Assembly: GCA_045580005.1 (NCBI GenBank)
Contig: JAZNMZ010000067.1
Location: 1 to 8,506, forward strand
Source: UMGS1052 sp045580005
GTDB taxonomy: Bacteria; Bacillota; Clostridia; Oscillospirales; CAG-382
Length of the DNA stretch: 8,506 bases
Direction of reading: 5' to 3'
The notes beneath the pieces were generated by a model. That model worked only from the letters and a program-made list of their open reading frames with translations. It did not search any database and had not been told where the DNA came from. Below, one piece after another: positions 1-5,301 of this stretch (its first letter is position 1; each line of letters starts with the position of its first letter). Both the position numbers and the translations under genes were made by a program.

Positions 1-1398
1 CACCCTGTTTCTCGCGGTGCTTGCGGGGAATGTGTACGAAACCTTGTAGTAAGCTCCGAGATCTGTTATTTCAGCTTCCTTTCCGTTTACAGAAGCAGAT
101 GAGAGTGATTCTGTATCAACAAGGCTGCCGGGAACAACATAGATATTTACTGTATATTCCTTATTGTATTCAAACTTTTCTACAGGATTACCATCTGCGT
201 CAAGCCACTCTGCTGTTGCAACATAAAGGCTTGTTGCAGGGATTTCTGTGTTGGGAGTAAAGCCGAATGAGGGGGCGTCAACCGCGAGGTTAAGGCTGTC
301 CAATGTCACCGCTTCCTCATACGAGAAGATATATGTGCCTGCTTCGGGAAGCTTGATGTTGCCTGCAAGATACTGCTTTGTGTTTCCGCTCGCGTCGGTT
401 ACATTTACAAGATAGTTTGTGTCACTGTTGCTTACAACGCTCACTGTGCCGTCTGTAAGAATTGCTCCATTGCTGTCATAAGCAGGGTATACAGTACACT
501 CTGTGCCCGCGCTCTCTATGAAATAATTTCCGCAATCTGCCAAGGGAAGATTTGCGTCTGCAGGAAGAGCTGCTCCGCCGTTGAGTATAACATAAAGAGC
601 TCCGTTAATGCCGCCTACCTTGACATTATCTGCAGAACCTATACTTCCTGACAGAACATTCACGGCAACACTGCCGCCGTAAATACCCTTCGATACATAG
701 CTGCCGTAAGAGTCAAAGCCCATCTTAAGAGGATAATTCTCTGCTCCGTCGATTGTAAGCAGAGTATCTCCCTCTACCATTATCATATCCGACGCAGCAT
801 ATGCTCCGCCGAGAAACGCGTTGGTTACAACGCTCGATTTTACTGTGACATCAACCTGCGGAACAGGATCTATGTCGTTTCCAAAATGTGCCGCCACGCC
901 CGTCGAAGCGAGGGTAAGCCCATCGCCGAACACAACCTTGTAAGGACCGGTGATAAAAGTCTGGCTCTCGTCCGAACCTATACCCATATTTTCAAACACA
1001 AAGGGACCCCCTAGCACACCGCTGCCTGTGAGCACAAGTGTGCCGTCGTATGTTGTGTCGCCGTCCTTTGCTGTTACTGTGATTGTCTGCGAGTGTGTCG
1101 GCCAGCTCCATGTGCCTGTCTCAAGATAAGACATAACAACAATCTTTGTGCTGCCGTTTGCCGCTGCAGCGCTGAGAGCTGCATCAAAGCTTGCCAAAGG
1201 TGCATCTGCAGATGTGCCTGAGTATGAATCCGAGCCCGAAGATGAAACATATATGGTATCCACAGCCTCAAGTTCTACCACTTCGTCCTCGATTTCTTCT
1301 GCCGGGGTACCCTGAACTTCGGGCTCTGCCGCGTTTGCAGGCAATGCTGCAAACAGCAAAAGAGCTGCGAGAAGAAAGCTTATAAACTTTTCGCTCAT
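1..1398 (-). CDS. Secreted surface protein with beta-helix-type repeats (5' part; runs off left edge)
   Basis: The frame is open without a stop for 466 codons and leaves the window at base 1, so only the N-terminal part is present. The ATG (1396-1398) is preceded by AGGAGG (complement of 1407-1412) at an 8-nt spacing. Residues 1-23 form a signal peptide: MSEK, a Leu/Ala-rich core, and LPANA before an Ala-Glu-Pro. An acidic linker follows (about 24-47). Residues 49-75 (IYVSSSGSDSYSGTSADAPL onward) match the N-cap typical of right-handed beta-helix or pectate-lyase-like surface proteins. Gly/Asn/Val-rich strands follow to about 290, including VLSGSIGS. Residues about 385-460 (KEYTVNIYVVP, VSYTFPAS) resemble an Ig-like surface repeat. 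Only two Cys are seen. An extracellular adhesive or glycan-binding role is inferred from architecture; no catalytic residues can be assigned. The anchor would lie outside the window. Confidence 0.85.
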   Translation of the reverse strand, partial: MSEKFISFLLAALLLFAALPANAAEPEVQGTPAEEIEDEVVELEAVDTIYVSSSGSDSYSGTSADAPLASFDAALSAAAANGSTKIVVMSYLETGTWSWPTHSQTITVTAKDGDTTYDGTLVLTGSGVLGGPFVFENMGIGSDESQTFITGPYKVVFGDGLTLASTGVAAHFGNDIDPVPQVDVTVKSSVVTNAFLGGAYAASDMIMVEGDTLLTIDGAENYPLKMGFDSYGSYVSKGIYGGSVAVNVLSGSIGSADNVKVGGINGALYVILNGGAALPADANLPLADCGNYFIESAGTECTVYPAYDSNGAILTDGTVSVVSNSDTNYLVNVTDASGNTKQYLAGNIKLPEAGTYIFSYEEAVTLDSLNLAVDAPSFGFTPNTEIPATSLYVATAEWLDADGNPVEKFEYNKEYTVNIYVVPGSLVDTESLSSASVNGKEAEITDLGAYYKVSYTFPASTARNRV

Positions 1399-1430
1399 TT
1401 TCTTGTCCTCCTGCCGTAAAAATCTAATGT

Positions 1431-1440
1431 ATTATACCAT
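1431..1440 (-). promoter_or_regulatory. Extended -10 element next to the surface-protein gene
   Basis: On the minus strand this reads ATGGTATAAT, a perfect TATAAT with an upstream TG. It lies 33 bp before the start codon, giving a leader of roughly 25 nt. No good -35 is present at 16-18 bp, because that position lies in the inverted-repeat arm. It may therefore be a weak promoter or only a duplicated copy of the core. Confidence 0.4.
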
Positions 1441-1465
1441 GAAGCAAAAATGCTTGCTTGCAAGG
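1439..1465 (+). repeat. Left arm of 27-bp perfect inverted repeat
   Basis: This arm is the exact reverse complement of 1704-1730. It contains its own small stem (AAGCA-AAAA-TGCTT, 1442-1455). The match continues imperfectly outwards: 1427-1440 pairs with 1729-1742 at 11 of 14 positions. The 238 bp between the arms contain one complete promoter in each direction. Confidence 0.9.
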
Positions 1466-1541
1466 GCATTTTGCGAAGCCGTCAATATCACATCTGTGCG
1501 AATGCACAGCAGGGCGCAGCCCAAAGACTTGCAGCGCAAGA
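1465..1541 (-). repeat. Cluster of small hairpins in the surface-gene leader
   Basis: Three adjacent tight palindromes are visible: 1494-1499 with 1504-1509 (CTGTGC/GCACAG, 4-nt loop), 1512-1515 with 1519-1522 (GGGC/GCCC, 3-nt loop) and 1528-1532 with 1536-1540 (CTTGC/GCAAG, 3-nt loop). A weaker GGC/GCC pairing lies at 1465-1480. The block is flanked by two copies of a 12-bp direct repeat, GTATTATACCAT, at 1429-1440 and 1552-1563. Strings of short hairpins like this occur as dispersed intergenic repeats in gut Clostridia (from memory). None is followed by a T-tract, so they do not look like terminators. Confidence 0.65.
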
Positions 1542-1553
1542 CTTTATGCGTGT

Positions 1554-1583
1554 ATTATACCATAAACACTTTGTGTTTGTAAA
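1554..1583 (-). promoter_or_regulatory. Distal sigma-A promoter for the surface-protein gene
   Basis: On the minus strand this is TTTACA (complement of 1578-1583), an 18-bp spacer, then TATAAT (complement of 1554-1559) with an extended TG. Transcription would start near 1547 and give a leader of about 150 nt carrying a cluster of small hairpins and one 27-nt repeat arm. A 15-bp perfect inverted repeat (AAACACTTTGTGTTT, 1564-1578) fills most of the spacer and could be an operator. Confidence 0.55.
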
Positions 1584-1662
1584 TGGCTTTATAAAAAACT
1601 CACAAAGTTTTAACAATTTTTATCTTATTAGTTATAAAAAGCGTGCTGTGGCAAAAACCCTC

Positions 1663-1691
1663 TTGATATTTGACAGAATACATGGTATAAT
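1663..1691 (+). promoter_or_regulatory. Sigma-A promoter for the CNNM/CorC-type gene
   Basis: TTGATA (1663-1668), a 17-bp spacer and TATAAT (1686-1691) with an extended TG. The predicted start is near 1698, giving a leader of about 80 nt that begins almost directly with the right arm of the inverted repeat. A/T-rich sequence at 1587-1640 lies upstream. Confidence 0.75.
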
Positions 1692-1703
1692 ACGCACATA
1701 AAA

Positions 1704-1730
1704 CCTTGCAAGCAAGCATTTTTGCTTCAT
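1704..1730 (+). repeat. Right arm of 27-bp perfect inverted repeat
   Basis: This is the exact reverse complement of 1439-1465. In the transcript it forms a small stem (AAGCA-TTTT-TGCTT, 1714-1727). It sits in the 5' leader of the transporter mRNA, and the other arm is in the leader of the divergent surface-protein mRNA. Both transcripts therefore carry the same 27-nt element. Confidence 0.9.
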
Positions 1731-1777
1731 AGTTTAATAAATCAAAATACAATTTCTGAGGAGAGTGATTCTTTTTA

Positions 1778-3046
1778 ATGGACGCGGACAGTATCAAGTC
1801 TATTATTATTCTTATTATTCTTGTTTTTGTTTCGGCATTTTTCTCGGGCTGTGAAATGGCTTTTTCGAGCCTGAGCAAAACCAAGCTGAAAACAATCTAT
1901 CAGGACGGCAAGGGCGACATCCGTGCAAAGGCTGCGCTTGATCTTACCGAAAGGTTTGAATCCCTGCTTTCCACACTGCTTATAGGCAACAATATTGTAA
2001 ATATAGCGTCGACGGCTATTGCGACAGTGCTTTTTACAAAATATTTCCCTAAAAACGGTGCAACCATATCGACCTTTGTAATGACGGTTGTCGTGCTTAT
2101 TTTCGGTGAAATATCGCCAAAAACACTTGCAAATGACAATCCTGAGGGGCTTGCCTGCGCTTTCGCTCCGATACTCAGGGTGTTAAACTTTCTTCTCACC
2201 CCCATCAATGCAATTTTCTCGTTGTGGAAAAAGCTACTCAAGCGTGTGTTCAAGACAGACGCGGACAGCGGTATGACAGAAGAGGAGCTCATCACAATCA
2301 TCGATGAGGCCGAGGAACAGGGCAGTCTTGACGAGCAGGAGAGCGAGCTCATCCGCTCGGCCATAGAGTTCAACGACGACGATGTCGAGGACATTCTCAC
2401 CCCGAGAGTTGACATTATCGCTGTTAGCGAGAATGCCGGCATTTCCGAAATCGCCGAGATTTTCAGAAGTCAGCGCTTCTCAAGGATACCTGTCTACAGG
2501 GACAGCATAGACAATATTATAGGAATACTTCACGAAAAGGATTTCAATAATATGGTGTATGAAAACAAAAACAACATAAGCGAAATTCTCCACAAAGTTG
2601 TGTATGTCCCCGAAAAAATGAAAATATCAAAGCTTTTGCGTACATTCCAGAAAACAAAGGTACACATGGCGATAGTGGTTGACGAGTTCGGCGGAACAGC
2701 CGGCCTTGTCACGCTCGAGGATGTACTTGAGGGACTTGTCGGCGAGATATGGGACGAGCACGACGAGGTCATCGAGGAGTGCCGCAAGATAGGCGACAAT
2801 ACTTATCTCATCTCGTGCGGAGCGCAGTTTGACACCCTCACCGATATGCTCGACTTCCAGGATGAGGAAAACGAGTCGGCAACAGTCGGCGGCTGGGTAC
2901 AGAAAGAGCTCGGCGAGATTCCCGAGGTGGGCGACAGCTTCAGATTTGACAATCTCTTTGTCGAGGTTACAAAAACAGAAAATCGTCGCGCCATCGAGAT
3001 AAAAGTTACTGTTTCCGAGGAAGAAATCACCGAAGAACAGGAATAA
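1778..3046 (+). CDS. CNNM/CorC (HlyC)-family membrane transporter with CBS pair
   Basis: This is a 422-aa protein with the full architecture of the CNNM/CorC family, often mislabelled hemolysin. A DUF21 membrane domain covers about residues 3-160, with hydrophobic segments near 5-25, 62-85, 95-118 and 125-148. It carries the motifs SGCEMAFSS (23-31), GNNIVNIAST and FGEISPKTLA (109-118). Two CBS domains follow (about 207-260 and 270-325, the second with VVDEFGGTAGLVTLEDV), then a CorC_HlyC C-terminal domain (about 337-412) and an acidic tail. Relatives are linked to Mg2+ (or Co2+) efflux, with nucleotide sensing by the CBS pair. The substrate here is inferred from family only. The ribosome site AGGAG (1759-1763) is 14 nt from the ATG, longer than usual, but no better in-frame start exists. 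The gene appears monocistronic. Confidence 0.93.
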   Translation: MDADSIKSIIILIILVFVSAFFSGCEMAFSSLSKTKLKTIYQDGKGDIRAKAALDLTERFESLLSTLLIGNNIVNIASTAIATVLFTKYFPKNGATISTFVMTVVVLIFGEISPKTLANDNPEGLACAFAPILRVLNFLLTPINAIFSLWKKLLKRVFKTDADSGMTEEELITIIDEAEEQGSLDEQESELIRSAIEFNDDDVEDILTPRVDIIAVSENAGISEIAEIFRSQRFSRIPVYRDSIDNIIGILHEKDFNNMVYENKNNISEILHKVVYVPEKMKISKLLRTFQKTKVHMAIVVDEFGGTAGLVTLEDVLEGLVGEIWDEHDEVIEECRKIGDNTYLISCGAQFDTLTDMLDFQDEENESATVGGWVQKELGEIPEVGDSFRFDNLFVEVTKTENRRAIEIKVTVSEEEITEEQE

Positions 3047-3081
3047 AATCCCAAAAAATTGTAAACAATTTAAAAACACTA

Positions 3082-3110
3082 TTGATTTAATTTGTCTTTC
3101 GTGGTATAAT
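3082..3110 (+). promoter_or_regulatory. Sigma-A promoter for rplS
   Basis: TTGATT (3082-3087), a 17-bp spacer and TATAAT (3105-3110) with an extended TGG. Transcription should begin near 3117, just at the start of the structured leader. Confidence 0.8.
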
Positions 3111-3114
3111 TCGC

Positions 3115-3205
3115 ATGTTATGGGTGAAGGATGCCCTCTCGGGCAGTCTTTCATTCGTTGCATATCATGGGCAATTCCTCTGCACGCTGCGCACGAATTC
3201 CCGAA
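3115..3205 (+). ncRNA. L19 ribosomal protein leader (cis-regulatory RNA)
   Basis: The roughly 105-nt leader between the rplS promoter and start codon is structured. Hairpin one pairs GAAGGA (3126-3131) with TCTTTC (3147-3152), and GCCC (3133-3136) with GGGC (3141-3144) around a TCTC loop. TATG (3119-3122) can pair with CATA (3161-3164) to enclose it. Hairpin two pairs GGG (3169-3171) with CCC (3200-3202), AATTC (3173-3177) with GAATT (3195-3199), and TGC (3181-3183) with GCA (3191-3193). Firmicutes carry a known L19 leader at this position, thought to mediate autogenous control by L19. The assignment rests on position and structure, not on a covariance-model score. Confidence 0.7.
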
Positions 3206-3224
3206 AAATAAGGAGGTAGGCTTT

Positions 3225-3566
3225 ATGAATCTCATAAACGCTTTTACAGACGAGCAGCTCAAAACTGATGTTCCGGAATTTGTTATCGGTGACACTGTTG
3301 TAGTTCACAACAGAATCAAGGAAGGTCAGAGAGAAAGAATCCAGCTTTTCGAAGGTACCGTTATCGCTAAGAAAAACGGCGGCATCTCCGAGACATTTAC
3401 CGTTAGACGCGTAGCTTACGGCTGCGGTGTTGAAAAGACATTCCCGCTTCATTCTCCGAATGTTGCAAAGGTTGTTCTTGTAAGACACGGTAAGGTTAGG
3501 CGTGCCAAGCTCTATTATCTTCGTGACAGAGTTGGTAAGAGTGCTAAGCTTAAGGAAATTCTTTAA
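3225..3566 (+). CDS. rplS: 50S ribosomal protein L19
   Basis: L19 binds 23S rRNA near the interface of the two ribosomal subunits. The 113-aa product has the usual family length (about 115) and features: MNLINAFTDEQLK at the start, VHNRIKEGQRERIQLFEG, the basic FTVRRVAYGCGVEKTFPLHS core, and RRAKLYYLRDRVGKSAK near the end. The ATG at 3225 is chosen because AGGAGG (3211-3216) lies 8 nt upstream and L19 homologues begin there. An in-frame upstream ATG at 3120 would add 35 residues translated from the structured leader and has no ribosome site. An intrinsic terminator follows 27 bp after the stop. In many Firmicutes trmD precedes rplS; here a transporter with its own promoter does. Confidence 0.97.
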   Translation: MNLINAFTDEQLKTDVPEFVIGDTVVVHNRIKEGQRERIQLFEGTVIAKKNGGISETFTVRRVAYGCGVEKTFPLHSPNVAKVVLVRHGKVRRAKLYYLRDRVGKSAKLKEIL

Positions 3567-3592
3567 GCAAAACTCTGCGGCAAGACCGCTTT

Positions 3593-3620
3593 AAAAAAGG
3601 AGCCGCACAGGCTCCTTTTT
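3593..3620 (+). terminator. Intrinsic terminator after rplS
   Basis: GGAGCC (3599-3604), a 5-nt loop and GGCTCC (3610-3615), followed by five T and preceded by six A, so the stem can extend. It is symmetrical enough to act in both directions. No promoter is visible between it and lepB 30 bp later, so it probably attenuates rather than fully stops transcription. Confidence 0.85.
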
Positions 3621-3649
3621 GATTTCCCTGCCGCAAGAAAGGTGTTAGT

Positions 3650-4234
3650 ATGAACAACGATTTTGAAAACAACATAAGCGAGGAAAACCCAAAAGTCCGT
3701 TCTTCTTTTCTGAAAGAAGCTTTTGAATGGCTCGAAACCTTTGCCTTTGCTTTTTGCTTTGTGCTTCTGGTTTTCACTTTCATTTGCAAGATCGTAACGG
3801 TCGAGGGCTCGTCTATGACACCCACACTCCACGAAGCCGACAAGCTCATCATATCGGATGTTCTGTATACCCCGGAGACGGGAGATATTGTTGTCTTTAA
3901 TACCAACGGTCACAGCGACGCTCTTATAAAAAGAGTCATCGCAACCGAGGGACAGACAGTGGATATAGATTTTAGAAACTGGGTTGTCACGGTTGACGGA
4001 GTTGCCCTCGAGGAGGACTATGTCAACTATATGGCAGGCACCGCCATGTACGACTTCGGCTCTTTTACCTATCCGCACACAGTGTCGGAGGGTAAAATCT
4101 TTGTTATGGGCGACAACCGCAACGGCTCGATGGACAGCCGCGACCCGCGCATAGGCGAGGTTGATATGGACGATATTATCGGCAGGGTGCTCATAAGAGT
4201 TTTGCCGGTAGCTCAGTTCGGCACGGTAGAATAA
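3650..4234 (+). CDS. lepB: Signal peptidase I
   Basis: Membrane-bound serine protease (family S26A) that removes signal peptides from exported proteins, with its catalytic domain outside the membrane. The 194-aa protein has a short cytosolic N-terminus, one membrane segment (about 28-47), then the catalytic domain. VEGSSMTPTL carries the nucleophile Ser55 (just before Met56). ALIKRVIATEG carries the general base Lys94. VMGDNRNGSMDSRDPR (152-167) is the conserved box E. The length and single N-terminal anchor are typical of Gram-positive type I peptidases. AAAGG at 3638-3642 precedes the ATG by 7 nt. Placement between rplS and ylqF is common in Clostridia. It is probably expressed by read-through from the rplS promoter. 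Confidence 0.95.
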   Translation: MNNDFENNISEENPKVRSSFLKEAFEWLETFAFAFCFVLLVFTFICKIVTVEGSSMTPTLHEADKLIISDVLYTPETGDIVVFNTNGHSDALIKRVIATEGQTVDIDFRNWVVTVDGVALEEDYVNYMAGTAMYDFGSFTYPHTVSEGKIFVMGDNRNGSMDSRDPRIGEVDMDDIIGRVLIRVLPVAQFGTVE

Positions 4235-4245
4235 TGTAAAAAATC

Positions 4246-4270
4246 AATGTGCAGTGTTCTACTGCACATT
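4246..4270 (+). terminator. Intercistronic hairpin between lepB and rbgA (weak terminator or processing stem)
   Basis: A perfect 10-bp stem AATGTGCAGT (4246-4255) / ACTGCACATT (4261-4270) with loop GTTCT. It is followed only by TACTTT rather than a clean T-run, so termination may be partial. rbgA starts 23 bp later and has no clear promoter, which again points to read-through or mRNA processing. Confidence 0.5.
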
Positions 4271-4292
4271 TACTTTAAAATGAGGAGTTTTT

Positions 4293-5231
4293 ATGGCAAA
4301 TTATAAACCGTACAAGCCCAAAAAAAAGAAAAAACCCGAGGAAAAGCTTCCTCAGCCACCGCGCGAGGTATATAAGGTAATACAGTGGTTCCCCGGACAC
4401 ATGGCAAAGGCTCGCCGCGAGATAACCGAAAGTCTTAAGCTTGTCGACATTGCCATCGAAATATGCGACGCTAGAATACCGATATCCAGCCGCAATCCGC
4501 AGATCAAAGAAATACTCGGCGGTAAGCCGTCGCTTCTGCTTCTTAACAAGGCATCCCTTGCCGACCCTGCGATAAACGAGCGCTGGAAACAGTACTATGC
4601 AAGTATCGGTCAGAATTGTATTTTCACCGACTGTATCACAGGCGAGGGAATATCAAAAATAATCCCCGAGGTGCGCGAGATTCTGAAAGACAAGCTTGCC
4701 TATTTTGAAAGCCGCGGAATGAAAGGAAGAATTCCCCGTGTGCTTATCATCGGCATCACAAACGCAGGAAAATCAACTCTTGTAAACACCCTTTCGGGAG
4801 GCAAAAAGGTAAAGACCGAAAACCGCCCGGGAGTTACCCGTCAGAATCAGTGGGTAACCGTCAAGAACAGCATCGAGCTTCTCGACACGCCGGGTATACT
4901 CTGGCCCAAGTTCGATGACGAGCGCACCGGTCTGCGCCTTGCATTTACGGGCGCTATCCGCGATGAAATACTCGACAAGGAGGAGCTTGCCGTTTCTCTT
5001 TGCAAAAACCTCTATAAACTCTATCCCGACAAGCTGCTCGAAAGATACAAGATAACTCCCGAGGAGGCAGACGGTCTTATGCCGTATGAGCTCTTTGAGC
5101 TTATTGGAAGAAAAAGAGGCTTTCTTGTTGCAGGCGGCGAGATAAACTACTCACGCTGTGCCGCAATGCTTCTTGAGGAATTCAGAGCCGCAAAAATCGG
5201 GCGCATTTCACTTGAGACACCTCCTATGTAA
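4293..5231 (+). CDS. rbgA: Ribosome biogenesis GTPase RbgA (YlqF)
   Basis: Assembly GTPase for the late 50S subunit, acting in the cytosol. The 312-aa protein shows the circularly permuted GTPase order: G4 NKAS (85-88), then G1 GITNAGKST (154-162), G2 region RPGVTR (178-183) and G3 DTPG (198-201). The N-terminal block WFPGHMAKARREI (32-44), DARIPISSRNP (59-69), GILWPKF (201-207), RLAFTGAIRD and a C-terminal ANTAR-like helical region closely match Bacillus RbgA as I remember it (about 280 aa). Two oddities: a 27-residue lysine-rich N-terminal extension, and G4 NKAS where NKxD is usual, replacing the Asp that normally reads guanine. GAGGAG (4282-4287) lies 5 nt before the ATG. rnhB, often next in Firmicutes, is absent; a separate operon follows. 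Confidence 0.95.
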   Translation: MANYKPYKPKKKKKPEEKLPQPPREVYKVIQWFPGHMAKARREITESLKLVDIAIEICDARIPISSRNPQIKEILGGKPSLLLLNKASLADPAINERWKQYYASIGQNCIFTDCITGEGISKIIPEVREILKDKLAYFESRGMKGRIPRVLIIGITNAGKSTLVNTLSGGKKVKTENRPGVTRQNQWVTVKNSIELLDTPGILWPKFDDERTGLRLAFTGAIRDEILDKEELAVSLCKNLYKLYPDKLLERYKITPEEADGLMPYELFELIGRKRGFLVAGGEINYSRCAAMLLEEFRAAKIGRISLETPPM

Positions 5232-5243
5232 GCACTCGTTTGC

Positions 5244-5272
5244 TTGACAAATTTTAAAATTTGTGTTACAAT
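5244..5272 (+). promoter_or_regulatory. Sigma-A promoter of the acyl-CoA ligase operon with overlapping palindrome
   Basis: A perfect TTGACA (5244-5249), a 17-bp spacer and TACAAT (5267-5272). A perfect 18-bp palindrome, ACAAATTTTAAAATTTGT (5247-5264), overlaps the -35 and fills most of the spacer. That is the classic place for a repressor site, though A/T-rich palindromes can arise by chance. Confidence 0.8.
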
Positions 5273-5301
5273 ACAGCGAAATTTAAAAAAGGAGGCATAC
5301 A

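Noticed and set aside
21..260. Plus-strand frame of 79 codons near the left edge
   Set aside because: It lies antisense to the open surface-protein frame and has no ribosome site.
1465..1541. Hairpin cluster as a CRISPR array
   Set aside because: The hairpins differ in sequence and length, and there are no repeat-spacer units or cas genes.
1670..1691. TTGACA at 1670-1675 as the -35 of the transporter promoter
   Set aside because: The spacer to TATAAT would be only 10 bp. TTGATA at 1663-1668 gives the ideal 17 bp.
1450..1884. Short frames on both strands within the intergenic control region and transporter start
   Set aside because: They consist of repeat arms, promoters and hairpins, have no ribosome sites, and one is antisense to the transporter.
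3056..3071. AAATTG-TAAA-CAATTT hairpin after the transporter gene as a terminator
   Set aside because: The six-pair stem is almost all A-T and has no T-run after it; too weak to call.
3120..3224. In-frame N-terminal extension of rplS from an upstream ATG
   Set aside because: It would translate the structured leader, has no ribosome site, starts at the transcription start, and makes L19 35 residues too long. The ATG at 3225 has AGGAGG at 8 nt.
2627..3295. Minus-strand frame of 222 codons spanning the transporter end and rplS start
   Set aside because: It is antisense to two firm genes and crosses the rplS promoter and leader. No family features are seen.
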